Notes under the pieces: generated by a model
Seen by the model: the letters and a program-made list of their open reading frames with translations, nothing else
What the model was told of the DNA's origin: nothing
Database searches by the model: none
Shown here: piece after piece, positions 16,885-25,311 of the stretch
Layout of the letters: each line of letters opens with the position of its first letter
Position numbering within the stretch: the first letter of the stretch is position 1
Program-made: the position numbers and the translations under genes
Assembly: GCF_050113715.1 (NCBI RefSeq)
Contig: NZ_JBNJQR010000001.1
Location: 558,001 to 622,000 of the forward strand
Direction: 5' to 3'
Length of the DNA stretch: 64,000 bases
From: Brevibacillus_H ginsengisoli
GTDB lineage: Bacteria; Bacillota; Bacilli; Brevibacillales; Brevibacillaceae

Positions 16885-18357
16885 GTGAAATTATTGGATT
16901 CATTACGAATCGTATGGCGAAACTTATGGCGGATGAAGCTTCGGACTATTCTGACGTCGATTGGGGTCATGATCGGAACAGCTGCCATTGTTGCGATGAT
17001 TTCCCTTAGCTTGGGACTTAAAGAAAACGCTGTGAAAAGTCTGGAGAACTGGGGCAGTCTGACTGAAATGGAAGTATCCCCAATGTTTTGGAACGAGAAA
17101 GAAAATAAACCAGTTCCCCCAGATCAGGTCAAACAACTAAGTTGGGATGCTGTACACGAGCTGAAGAAGATCAAGGGAGTTAAGGCTGTCATGCCAACAC
17201 GTCAACTAGGCGCACAAACTACACTGAAAATAGGCAGACGAGAAGGGTACATTCAGCTGATAGGTGTCGACGCGAATGAGTCGGCTGTCATGAAGGTTGA
17301 CGAAGTGGAAAAAGGGACCTTTCTTAAAGGAGCCCCTAATGAGATTGTTGTTTCCTATGATGGGTTACGCAATTTACGGGATGTAGAGAAGGAGAAGCGA
17401 GAAGAACGCAAACGCCGGGCCAGTGAACGAGCAGGCAAAAGTCCGAACATGGGTGGCGGTATGATGTTCGACAGCGGTGGTGATGGAATGGGAATGAACG
17501 CCCAGTTTGACGCTGTCGGCAAAACAGGAATGCTAGTAGTTACCCGTGATTTTGAAGACGAGAATGGGAACCGACAGTTTGAAAAAAAAGAACTTCGTGT
17601 TCATATTGTGGGTCAATTGCAGAAGGAAGAGAAAAATCGGGGAGGAAACCCGATCGCTTACGTACCACTCAGTATGGTGGAAGAATTGAACAAGTGGATG
17701 ATGCAGAATCAGAATCAAGGGAACAATGGTTTACCAGGTGAACAGACAAGGAAGAAATCGCGCCAAGATAATCAAGTTCAATTTGACAGTATTCTAGTAA
17801 AGGTAGATAAACGAGAAAATGTCGAGCCAGTCGTAGAGCGAGCTCAAAAAATCGGCTATGAAATATACTCGCCGGCCCGTCAGTTGAAAGAAATTAATAA
17901 GGTGTTTTTTGTCATCCAAATGATACTGGGAGGAATTGCCGCTATTTCACTTCTGGTTGCGACGATCGGGATTGTTAATACCATGATCATGTCCATTTTG
18001 GAACGAACGAAGGAAATTGGCATTATGAAGGTTATCGGTGCAACGGTTTATAACATCCGTTGGCTTTTTCTCATTGAGTCTGGCTTTATTGGGCTGATTG
18101 GAGGAGTAACCGGATTAGGGCTTGCTTATGGAGCTGTTCAGATTGTGAATTACATTGCCAGAAGCAATCCAGAATTCAATTTGTTTGGCGGAGGTGGCCC
18201 TCCCGGTGAAGCGGCGACGATGCAATTGGCAGTGGTTCCGATGTGGCTTGCGCTGTTTGCGATTGGCTTTTCCTTTGTCATTGGACTTCTAGCAGGGATC
18301 TTCCCAGCCTTCCGAGCATCGCGTTTAAGTCCATTACAAGCAATTCGTTCGGAATAA
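16885..18357 (+). CDS. MacB/FtsX-like ABC permease
   Basis: This permease of about 490 residues has one N-terminal membrane helix, a large external domain and three C-terminal helices (from about residue 345), with the MSILERTKEIGIMKVIGA segment typical of MacB. The external domain contains an unusual Met/Gly/Asp-rich stretch near residues 190-212 and a Gln/Asn-rich stretch near 275-295. I prefer the GTG at 16885, correctly spaced from AAGGTG; an in-frame GTG at 16876 is the alternative. It works with the ATPase upstream and the adaptor downstream, like YknZ. Confidence 0.9.
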   Translation: MKLLDSLRIVWRNLWRMKLRTILTSIGVMIGTAAIVAMISLSLGLKENAVKSLENWGSLTEMEVSPMFWNEKENKPVPPDQVKQLSWDAVHELKKIKGVKAVMPTRQLGAQTTLKIGRREGYIQLIGVDANESAVMKVDEVEKGTFLKGAPNEIVVSYDGLRNLRDVEKEKREERKRRASERAGKSPNMGGGMMFDSGGDGMGMNAQFDAVGKTGMLVVTRDFEDENGNRQFEKKELRVHIVGQLQKEEKNRGGNPIAYVPLSMVEELNKWMMQNQNQGNNGLPGEQTRKKSRQDNQVQFDSILVKVDKRENVEPVVERAQKIGYEIYSPARQLKEINKVFFVIQMILGGIAAISLLVATIGIVNTMIMSILERTKEIGIMKVIGATVYNIRWLFLIESGFIGLIGGVTGLGLAYGAVQIVNYIARSNPEFNLFGGGGPPGEAATMQLAVVPMWLALFAIGFSFVIGLLAGIFPAFRASRLSPLQAIRSE

Positions 18358-18360
18358 AAG

Positions 18361-18382
18361 CCTCTAGCTTTAATTGCTAGAG
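18361..18382 (+). other. Short hairpin inside the ABC operon
   Basis: CTCTAGC and GCTAGAG form a seven-pair stem around TTTAATT between permease and adaptor genes. There is no T-run, so it is more likely an mRNA-stability element than a terminator. Confidence 0.4.
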
Positions 18383-18401
18383 AAAGAATGAGAGGGTTCG
18401 T

Positions 18402-19916
18402 ATGAGTAAAAAGAAGTGGATCATCATTGGAAGTTTCGCGATTGTGTTGGTGGGTGGATTTTTTGGATGGAAATATTGGCACTCCCAATCAGTCGCACAA
18501 GAGCAAACCCCAGACATGAAACAGGAGTTGCCTACTGTGCAAGCAGATAATGGCGAAGTCAAAAGGACCATCTATGCCACCGGAACCGTCGAAGCCAAGG
18601 AGCACGAAGACGTCAAAGCCGATCTTTCTGCTAAAGTGGAGAAACTGTTTGTAAAGGAAGGTCAACATGTTAATAAAGGGGATGTACTCTTCACTTTTGA
18701 CAGTCAAGATGCTGAGTTGCAGCTTCAGAAACAAGAGATCGCGTTAGCCAAAAACGAACGGGAAATCATGAAGCTCAATAAGCGCAAATCCGTGATTCAA
18801 TCAGACCAGCAAGGAAAAGTAACGGAAGTGTTGGTCAAGACCGGAGATGAAGTGACAGAGAATACCGTAATCGCCAAATTAGTTGATGTCGAACATCTGG
18901 ATATAGTCGGCAAGTTCTTTTCCATACAGATGGGTTCGGTCAAACCCGGACAAAAGGTGCGAGTATTTCTCCGACAGTACCTTACCTATGCGGATGGAGT
19001 AGTCATAGATGTGGATCATATTGGGGAGAAGGTAGACGATGCTGGTATTCTCTATAGTGTGAAAGTACGAGTGAAAAAACAAGGAGAAATAGGAGTAGGA
19101 GAACCTGCGCAAGTAGAATTTCGCAGTCCCACAGGCGAAATAGCGATGAGCCAGAATGTCGACAAGTTCAAATTTCCGGAAGGGATCGAAGTGACGGCCA
19201 GAACGGAAGGCAAAGTAAATAAAGTACTAGTTCGTAAAGACGATGCGATAAAAGCGGGCCAGCTACTCGTAGAGATGGACAAGGATGCCTCTGAAATGGA
19301 TAAGAAGGAAAAGGAGATCTCACTGCAGGAAGCGCGATTGGAGCTGGTACAAAAACGCCGAGATATCAGCAAGAAACAGGTAACAGCCTCCGTGAGCGGT
19401 GTCGTTACCAAGCTTAACATTAAGGAGGGCGACACGCTTGATAGCAGTAAGCCAGCGATGGTGATCATGGACATGTCCGAAGTATATATGAAAGCCTCAG
19501 TAGACGAAGTGGATATTCCTTATATCCAGGTTGGTCAGACGGTGGACGTGTTTGTAACCGCATTTGGCAACAAAGCGTTTCCTGGTAAAGTGATCAAGAT
19601 CCCGCAAGAAGGAACTACGCAGGACAAAACAGTTCGCTTTGAAGTTAAAATTGCCATTCAGGATAGCAGTAAAATGAAACACGGCATGACAGGAGATTGT
19701 GATATCAACGTTAACAAGGTGACAAATGTGGTAAGACTCCCTTCGAATGCCGTGCAAGTGACCGAGGAAGGGAAAGGCACGGTCATGGTAAAAAATCCGC
19801 AGAATGGCCAGCCAACACCAAAAGAAGTCCAAATTGGGGTTGAAGGCGCGGATTTCATCGAGATAAAAAGCGGCATCAAGGCAGGAGACGAAGTCCTAGT
19901 GAGTCCAGGTCAGTAA
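18402..19916 (+). CDS. HlyD/MacA-type membrane-fusion adaptor
   Basis: This 504-residue adaptor starts with a membrane helix (about 7-25) and carries biotinyl-lipoyl-like segments, a short coiled-coil region and beta-barrel domains, as in YknX/MacA. It is longer than usual because the lipoyl/hairpin unit seems duplicated: similar VKADLSAKVEKLFVKEGQHV and VTARTEGKVNKVLVRKDDAI segments occur near residues 68 and 266. It should connect the permease with its external substrate path. GAGAGGG precedes the ATG. It is the last gene of the operon. Confidence 0.85.
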   Translation: MSKKKWIIIGSFAIVLVGGFFGWKYWHSQSVAQEQTPDMKQELPTVQADNGEVKRTIYATGTVEAKEHEDVKADLSAKVEKLFVKEGQHVNKGDVLFTFDSQDAELQLQKQEIALAKNEREIMKLNKRKSVIQSDQQGKVTEVLVKTGDEVTENTVIAKLVDVEHLDIVGKFFSIQMGSVKPGQKVRVFLRQYLTYADGVVIDVDHIGEKVDDAGILYSVKVRVKKQGEIGVGEPAQVEFRSPTGEIAMSQNVDKFKFPEGIEVTARTEGKVNKVLVRKDDAIKAGQLLVEMDKDASEMDKKEKEISLQEARLELVQKRRDISKKQVTASVSGVVTKLNIKEGDTLDSSKPAMVIMDMSEVYMKASVDEVDIPYIQVGQTVDVFVTAFGNKAFPGKVIKIPQEGTTQDKTVRFEVKIAIQDSSKMKHGMTGDCDINVNKVTNVVRLPSNAVQVTEEGKGTVMVKNPQNGQPTPKEVQIGVEGADFIEIKSGIKAGDEVLVSPGQ

Positions 19917-19952
19917 TCTGCAGTACTAGCTAAGCATTAATGAACGACAGAG

Positions 19953-19999
19953 AGCAGCGCGATAAGGAATGCCCCAATCCTAATCGTGCTGCTTTTTTT
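19953..19999 (+). terminator. Terminator of the ABC exporter operon
   Basis: AGCAGC-GCGAT pairs with ATCGT-GCTGCT around a loop of about 20 bases and is followed by seven T residues. Confidence 0.7.
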
Positions 20000-20148
20000 A
20001 ATGGAAACCATAGGGATTCTTCCGATGTCAACTCGATAGGGGATCTTCAAGATTCATCATGTGGACACATTGATTGATTAGTTTCTATGCTATTCTTAAT
20101 TTACTATTTTACATTCAACACTTGAATAAAATATTTGGAGGGTTAATC

Positions 20149-20391
20149 ATGAGCTGCGGGTGTACAACAAACTTAAAAGATGGGAAAAATGTTGTTGATC
20201 ATATTAAAAGTAAAGGGAAAGAAAACTTTGCCCCAAATGTAGCGCACGAGATTACATGTGAGTGCGGAGAAACCTTCACGTTAAAAACGGTGATTATGAA
20301 TTGCCCAAAATGTGAAATGACCTATGCGGTAACCCCTTGTGGATCGGATGATATAAACAATATAAAGCAAGCTGGAATTAAATACGTGTAA
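20149..20391 (+). CDS. Cysteine-rich small protein, unknown function
   Basis: This 80-residue protein has seven cysteines at 3, 5, 37, 39, 52, 55 and 64, in C-x-C, C-x-C, C-x2-C and single arrangements that suggest a zinc or other metal site. I do not recognise the family. The ATG at 20149 follows GGAGGG; a longer frame opening at 20074 lacks a ribosome site and would add a hydrophobic N-terminus. It is a single gene followed by a terminator. Confidence 0.65.
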   Translation: MSCGCTTNLKDGKNVVDHIKSKGKENFAPNVAHEITCECGETFTLKTVIMNCPKCEMTYAVTPCGSDDINNIKQAGIKYV

Positions 20392-20423
20392 TCGGTACGC
20401 TATCGTTAGATTTTATATTTACC

Positions 20424-20458
20424 TAGACCAATCTGGACTCAGATTGGTCTTTTTTTGT
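20424..20458 (+). terminator. Terminator after the Cys-rich gene
   Basis: AGACCAATCTG pairs with CAGATTGGTCT around a short loop, followed by TTTTTTT. Confidence 0.8.
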
Positions 20459-20556
20459 TAGTTTTGAACAATTTTCAAACATTTTAAAATTACAGTTTAT
20501 ACCAAAGTAAATTAATGGTAATATACTCTAGTAAAATTTTACTAGGAGGAATTATA

Positions 20557-21672
20557 TTGTTCAAATTTTTAAAGCCCTTACTCTGTTTCGCTCTTCTGTT
20601 GAATATTGTATTCATGTCTAATGTTTATGCTGCAGACTCTAACGAACTATCGAAAGAGGAAAAAATTCGAATCATCCAAGAGAAGTTGAACACTGGTAAA
20701 AATCTAAACCGTTTTGATTCGAAATTAGTGAAGAACCCGTCTTACAAATCGATTTTAAAAAGTTCACTAAAAAATGAATCGAAAGCTGCGAGTAATCTTT
20801 ATTTAACAAGTATCGACCCAACAGATGGGCAAAATAATGTTCCAAGAAATAAAATTGTAACGCTTAATCTAAATACGAACATTAAATTTGGTTCAGGCGA
20901 TATTAGTATTTGGGCGTGGGATACCTTTAAAGAATTCCCTATTAAAGCAACCATTGTTGGAAGTACTTTATACATTTACCCACAAGGAAATCTAGATAGT
21001 AACACACAATACATGGTTGATTTGGAACAGGATGCAATCCGAACAACAGATGATAAGAACTATAATTCTGATTTTTATTATTCATTCATCACAGGTACTG
21101 ATATCACTCCTATGGTTACTTCGACAAGTCCTGTTGATGGTGATATGAAAGCATCGACTAGCGGTAAGATTACGTTTACTTACGACAAAGCCATTACTTT
21201 AGTTAACAACAGCAAGATCGTCATGCTAGATGAGAATGGAAAAGCAGTTAATTTTACAGCTGCGTTTTCTGATAAGACACTAACTGTTACTACTAAGAGT
21301 AAATTAAAAACAAATACAGCTTATGCTATCGGTGTGGCTGCTGGAGCACTTTCTGATTCTAATAAGATCAGCAATCAAGATTACATTCTAGCTTTTAAAA
21401 CTGGAAGCTCAGATTCTGATAGTAACACGCCTCCATCTAATGCGAGTGTGACCATTATTAAAGGAATGACGAATAAACTAAAACTAAGCGGTGGAACTAC
21501 TCCATACACAGTTTCTTCTAGTGATAAGAGTATTGTTACCGCTACGGTGAAGTCTTCAAGTTTAGAAATCAAAGGTGTAAACGTTGGAAATGCTACTGTG
21601 GTCGTCAAAGACAAAGATGGAAAAGAGATTGATATTAAGGTTGAAGTGATTGATAATACATTGAAGTTTTAA
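20557..21672 (+). CDS. Secreted protein with bacterial Ig-like domains
   Basis: This 371-residue protein has a signal peptide (about 1-25, ending NVYA). Two SbsA-type Ig-like (Big_5) domains begin near TSIDPTDGQNNVP (about 92) and TSTSPVDGDMKAS (about 189). A final beta domain (about 290-370) has a Big_2-like pattern with repeated VTA and VVVKDKDG strands. There is no LPxTG or SLH anchor. The TTG at 20557 is seven bases after AGGAGG; the frame extends upstream without a ribosome site. Base composition is more A+T-rich than the flanking metabolic genes. It is probably surface-associated, function unknown. Confidence 0.75.
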   Translation: MFKFLKPLLCFALLLNIVFMSNVYAADSNELSKEEKIRIIQEKLNTGKNLNRFDSKLVKNPSYKSILKSSLKNESKAASNLYLTSIDPTDGQNNVPRNKIVTLNLNTNIKFGSGDISIWAWDTFKEFPIKATIVGSTLYIYPQGNLDSNTQYMVDLEQDAIRTTDDKNYNSDFYYSFITGTDITPMVTSTSPVDGDMKASTSGKITFTYDKAITLVNNSKIVMLDENGKAVNFTAAFSDKTLTVTTKSKLKTNTAYAIGVAAGALSDSNKISNQDYILAFKTGSSDSDSNTPPSNASVTIIKGMTNKLKLSGGTTPYTVSSSDKSIVTATVKSSSLEIKGVNVGNATVVVKDKDGKEIDIKVEVIDNTLKF

Positions 21673-21690
21673 GTGAATCATAGATTTAGG

Positions 21691-21722
21691 AGTGTATCCA
21701 TCTGGGTGCGCTCCTTTTTTAT
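21691..21722 (+). terminator. Terminator after the Ig-like gene
   Basis: AGGAGTG and CGCTCCT pair with one wobble around a loop of about 14 bases, followed by TTTTTT. Confidence 0.55.
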
Positions 21723-21773
21723 TTACATACTTATTTAGATAGATTTCGATGGGAAACGACGACAATATTCCCA

Positions 21774-22194
21774 CGGTACATGCACGCATAGGCAACCGCC
21801 CAGATATAGATACACAAGAGAAGACAGATATGGGAGGTGGCAGCTTATGTCCAGTATCTTCATGGCTTTGTCGCTGGTTTTTAAAGAGCTGTGCATGTTG
21901 GTTGCATACGTGAAAAACAATGCGTTTCCGCAACCGCTCGCTGAGGTAGACGAAGAAAAATACCTAAGGCAAATGGCGGGCGGTGATGCATACTCTCGAA
22001 ATAAGCTGATTGAACATAATTTCCGTTTGGTCGCACATATCGTGAAGAAATTTGAGAATACAGGGGAAGACAGTGAGGATCTCATCTCCATTGGAACGAT
22101 TGGGTTGATTAAGGCGATTGAGAGTTACCAGGTGAATAAGGGGACGAAGCTTGCTACGTATGCGGCTAGGTGTATAGAAAATGAGATTCTAATG
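21774..22194 (+). repeat. Copy 1 of a 421-bp duplication of the sigK promoter and 5' half
   Basis: By eye this stretch matches 24248-24668 without gaps, with about 13 mismatches in 421 bases (about 97%). It includes the upstream control region and the first 116 sigK codons. Similarity stops abruptly on both sides. The mismatches include both cytosines of the possible sporulation -10 boxes (CATA changed to GATA). Confidence 0.85.
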
Positions 22195-22269
22195 TCAGAA
22201 GTGGTGCGTAAAAAGGGGAGGCTTTCAAAGCTTCCCCTTTTTAGTGTTCTAAGAAAAATAAGTTGTTAG
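21847..22269 (+). pseudogene. Truncated sigma-K copy (5' half only)
   Basis: The first 116 codons match the intact sigK downstream, including the pro-sequence and region 2, up to ENEILM. The frame then continues into unrelated sequence for 24 residues and stops at 140. Regions 3 and 4 are absent, so promoter -35 recognition is not possible. The break lies at the place where the skin element interrupts sigK in Bacillus subtilis. Asn replaces Asp at residue 97 and Phe replaces Leu at 59 relative to the intact copy. A hairpin terminator lies inside its novel 3' part. Confidence 0.8.
22214..22246 (+). terminator. Terminator inside the tail of the truncated sigK
   Basis: AAGGGGAGGCTTT pairs with AAAGCTTCCCCTT, with one wobble and a minimal loop, and is followed by TTTTTAG. 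It would end transcription of the partial gene. Confidence 0.7.
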
Positions 22270-22352
22270 ACTGATGTTGAGATAATGTACTAACGGGCTG
22301 GATAGTCTAAGATCAAGTGCGGTGAGCCGTACCACAAATAGTTAATGGATTT

Positions 22353-22510
22353 TGTTATAATAGCTCGGTAAACGTAAGAATTAGGTTTACCGAGTGTATG
22401 TAGTGGCTCCAAAGGAGCCTGTCCATCGTGGACCATATGCACTATAAAAGAAACGTGCACTTGCTTGAGATGATTCTTCGAGGCTTCAATTTTTTGTATA
22501 GAAGCCTGAA
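22353..22510 (+). ncRNA. Candidate small structured RNA
   Basis: An extended -10 TGTTATAAT (22353-22361) is followed by five hairpins in 145 bases. They are CTCGGTAAAC/GTTTACCGAG (22364-22394), GGCTCC-AAA-GGAGCC (22405-22419), GTCCA-TCG-TGGAC (22421-22433), TGCAC/GTGCA (22438-22459) and AGGCTTC/GAAGCCT (22481-22507). No open reading frame covers it and no -35 box is clear. The family is not recognised. Confidence 0.35.
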
Positions 22511-22579
22511 GTAGTTCACGACTTAATTTTTAAATTTTTAGTCTACTCATTACTCGAAATTAAAATGGAGTCAGTTAAA

Positions 22580-23686
22580 TTAATAGGTTTCTTTGTACAC
22601 TAATTCTGCTTTGCTTCCTACATCCAAGCTAATTCTAAAAAGTTCTCGTTTAACTACTCGAGGATTTCCATCAGCCATGTATATAGCTTCGTAGTACATC
22701 CAATTACCAACGATGCTTATATTACGAGCCTCAGAACCTTTAGGTAGATTTACAAAAGTACTCTTATTTTTACCGTCTCTACTTTGTTTTATGATTTTAG
22801 TGTCTTTGTTCAAAAAATAGTATACAAAATCACCCTTAAAATTTAATCCGTCTATTTCGCCCTCTGCATAATCTAAAACTTTGTCTACTGGAATAGCGTC
22901 AACTTTAAGAGTCGTACTTCCGAGTTCTAGTTTATCAATACCGCCATTGAATTTTGAACTGTACAAGGTAGAATCATAGACATTAAAAAATCTTCCTCTA
23001 GTATTTACTTTCATTAACTCTTTACCGCTCTTAGAATATACTTGTAGCATTCTATCTGCCTCAAATGCCAACCAATCCCCCCACATAAGAATACATCCGT
23101 CAACTTCAATATCAGAAACCTTTGTCAAACTAGTCCCATCCAATTTAATTTTGTAAAGTTTTTCATTGTCAGACCAGTTAGAGAAATAAGCCCAACCATC
23201 TGAAATATAGAAAAATCTAGTTAAATCGGCTATTTTTGATACTAGAGTATTCTTTGATCCGTCAATTTTTATTTTATATAAGCTGTAAGCTTGATGAAAC
23301 TTTTTATCGGGAGCATCCCCCAAATAATAAATCCAATCCCCAACAACAATTAAGTTATAAATACTCTTAGAGGTAATAAGGGCTTTAGTTTTTTTAGTTT
23401 TAAGGTTATAACTATAGAGAGTATTACTCCAACTTTTGTTTACTTTTACATAAAAATGATATTTATCATTCGAAGCTACTTGGCCCCAGTTGATGATATT
23501 TCCATTTAACTCTCCTTGAATATTTGCTAATTCTTTAGAGATAGCGGCTTTTTCCTTTGTAATCAAAGGATCTTTTAGCACTTCATTTTCAGCAAGAGGT
23601 GTAGTATCAGCCGCCGATACTAGCGAAGGTAGTAAAACCAACGTTAGAAGAATGAAACTTACTAAAACAGAAACTAACTTTTTCAT
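22580..23686 (-). CDS. Secreted DUF5050-like beta-propeller protein
   Basis: This 368-residue protein has a signal peptide (about 1-25, ending LVSA). Repeated strands such as VVGDWIYYLGD, SDGWAYFSNWSD and WGDWLAFEAD, alternating with LYKIKLDGS segments, fit the DUF5050 or YncE-like propeller repeats of Firmicute exported proteins. The role is unknown. The gene is markedly A+T-rich and lies alone, on the opposite strand, between the two sigK copies. The ATG has only a weak GAGAG upstream. Confidence 0.65.
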   Translation of the reverse strand: MKKLVSVLVSFILLTLVLLPSLVSAADTTPLAENEVLKDPLITKEKAAISKELANIQGELNGNIINWGQVASNDKYHFYVKVNKSWSNTLYSYNLKTKKTKALITSKSIYNLIVVGDWIYYLGDAPDKKFHQAYSLYKIKIDGSKNTLVSKIADLTRFFYISDGWAYFSNWSDNEKLYKIKLDGTSLTKVSDIEVDGCILMWGDWLAFEADRMLQVYSKSGKELMKVNTRGRFFNVYDSTLYSSKFNGGIDKLELGSTTLKVDAIPVDKVLDYAEGEIDGLNFKGDFVYYFLNKDTKIIKQSRDGKNKSTFVNLPKGSEARNISIVGNWMYYEAIYMADGNPRVVKRELFRISLDVGSKAELVYKETY

Positions 23687-24247
23687 TATTAAATCACACT
23701 ACTCTCTTTTTATTTTATTTAAAATCTTAAACTTAGTTAAAATACTTTTAAGGCACTGTTCTACTTTATTTTAAGGCTTTAGTGACTGTAACGATTTTTC
23801 CATATACTACCTCTATTTCCAGAGTATCCACCAATTCAGATCGTCTCGTCAATACAAATTATGTAAAAAATATACCAACAAATGGTTTTTTAAGAATCCA
23901 CTCCATTTTCAGGAGTGGATTCTTATTTATATATTGATGTATATTTTATGGTCAAACAACTGCGATTTGTGTTTAGATACATTACGGAGTACCGTATCAT
24001 AAGGCATGTATAGATGTCTTTTCAAGCGAAGGTATAAAAAATTTTTGATCGATTGGCGATGACAAAGAAGGATCCAAGCAAATTGTGTTGGATCCTTAGT
24101 TATTTCAATGAGGTGACTTTTAAATATACAGGGAGAGATAACGATAGGTCTAATTCGGAATAGGGTTTTATCTTCAGCAGGTATTCGTAATATGTTTGTT
24201 CGATATCCATATGATCCGGATAAATCAAACTGTTTTAATCTTAACCT
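23687..24247. other. A+T-rich spacer between the DUF5050 gene and sigK
   Basis: No credible gene is present. Two perfect hairpins occur: AAGAATCCACTCC/GGAGTGGATTCTT (23892-23924) and AAGGATCCAA/TTGGATCCTT (about 24068-24097), neither with a proper T-run. Long frames opposite sigK at its end are shadows of that gene. Confidence 0.5.
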
Positions 24248-24668
24248 CGGTACATGCACGCATAGGCAACCGCCCACATATACATACACAAGAGAAGACA
24301 GATATGGGAGGTGGCAGCTTATGTCCAGTATCTTCATGGCTTTGTCGCTGGTTTTCAAAGAGCTGTGTATGTTCGTTGCATACGTGAAAAACAATGCCTT
24401 TCCGCAACCGCTCGCTGAGGTAGACGAAGAAAAATACCTAAGGCAAATGGCGGGCGGTGATGCATACTCTCGAAATAAGCTGATTGAACATAATCTCCGT
24501 TTGGTCGCACATATCGTGAAGAAATTTGAGAATACAGGGGAAGACAGCGAGGATCTCATCTCCATTGGAACGATCGGGTTGATTAAGGCGATTGAGAGTT
24601 ACCAGGTGGATAAGGGGACGAAGCTTGCTACGTATGCGGCTAGATGTATAGAGAATGAGATTCTCATG
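24248..24668 (+). repeat. Copy 2 of the 421-bp sigK duplication
   Basis: This is the partner of 21774-22194 and includes the sigK control region. An AC at 24258-24259 and a CATA at 24277-24280 are 17 bases apart, like a sigma-K promoter. A GCATA and a CATACA pair recalls sigma-E but with long spacing. These are weak promoter assignments. Confidence 0.8.
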
Positions 24669-25037
24669 CACCTTCGAAGCCTCAAAAAAACCCGCAAAGA
24701 CGTTTCCCTGCATGATCCAATCGGGACGGACAAAGAAGGAAATGAAATTACATTGATTGATGTCCTTGGAACAGAGACAGATGAAGTAGTTGACGCCGTA
24801 CAGTTGAAGCTGGAATCCAATAAAATTTATCAGCATATTCACATCCTCGATGATCGGGAAAAAGAAGTGATTATTGGCCGTTTTGGACTCGATCAGGACA
24901 AAGAGAAGACACAACGGGAGATCGCACGTGAGCTGGGGATATCACGTTCGTATGTATCGCGTATAGAGAAGCGGGCGTTAATGAAGCTTTTCCATGAGTT
25001 TTATCGGTCGAAGCAGGTGCAGGGGAAAAGCAATTGA
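24321..25037 (+). CDS. sigK: RNA polymerase sigma-K factor precursor
   Basis: Sigma-K directs late mother-cell transcription in sporulation (coat, cortex, lysis). The 238-residue protein begins with a hydrophobic pro-sequence; the site removed by SpoIVFB should lie between Ala20 and Tyr21, ahead of YVKNNAFPQP. Region 2 includes NLRLVAHIVKKFENTG, and region 4 includes DDREKEVIIGRFGL and the helix-turn-helix RELGISRSYVSRIEKRAL. The gene is continuous, unlike the skin-interrupted gene of B. subtilis. The ATG at 24321 follows GGGAGGTGG; longer upstream frames are not supported. A 97% identical 5' half lies 2.5 kb upstream. Confidence 0.95.
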   Translation: MSSIFMALSLVFKELCMFVAYVKNNAFPQPLAEVDEEKYLRQMAGGDAYSRNKLIEHNLRLVAHIVKKFENTGEDSEDLISIGTIGLIKAIESYQVDKGTKLATYAARCIENEILMHLRSLKKTRKDVSLHDPIGTDKEGNEITLIDVLGTETDEVVDAVQLKLESNKIYQHIHILDDREKEVIIGRFGLDQDKEKTQREIARELGISRSYVSRIEKRALMKLFHEFYRSKQVQGKSN

Positions 25038-25096
25038 TCGAAATTAAGAGCACAGTCGAAGTATGTCGATTTTGATAAAAAGTAAAGAAATGGTAA

Positions 25097-25178
25097 AGCG
25101 CACCCTATAAGTAGACATTGGAAAAATCATCATGGTGATTATACCAATGAATATTTAATAGGGTGCTTTTTGTTATGG
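25097..25178 (+). terminator. Terminator after sigK
   Basis: GCACCCTAT pairs with ATAGGGTGC across a loop of about 55 bases that contains smaller hairpins, followed by TTTTTG. Confidence 0.5.
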
Positions 25179-25261
25179 CAAAGAAAGGACAACTTATGAT
25201 GTCCATTTTTCACCACCAAGACACTTGGCTATCAATAAACAAGATCAGAGGGGATGGTTTC

Positions 25262-25296
25262 CAGGGAAAAAGGACCATCGGTGATTGATGGTCCTT
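25262..25296 (-). terminator. Terminator of the two-component operon
   Basis: AAGGACCATC and GATGGTCCTT form a ten-pair stem. On the minus strand it is followed by TTTTTCCC, directly after the response-regulator stop. Confidence 0.75.
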
Positions 25297-25311
25297 CTTA
25301 CGTTTCATACC

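Noticed and set aside
21847..22269. The partial sigK as a functional short sigma factor
   Set aside because: It lacks regions 3 and 4 and carries unrelated codons with a terminator inside; it is better called a truncated copy.
22310..22332. Group II intron-like string AGTGCGGTGAGCCGTACC
   Set aside because: It recalls the region near domain V, but no domain V hairpin, no reverse transcriptase and no 5' GTGCG boundary were found.
23892..23924. Perfect 13-pair hairpin as a terminator
   Set aside because: No T-run follows on either strand; it is recorded only as a hairpin in the spacer.
23927..24565. Long minus-strand frame opposite sigK
   Set aside because: It is the antisense of the sigK coding region; a similar shadow lies opposite copy 1. 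There is no ribosome site and no protein-like composition.
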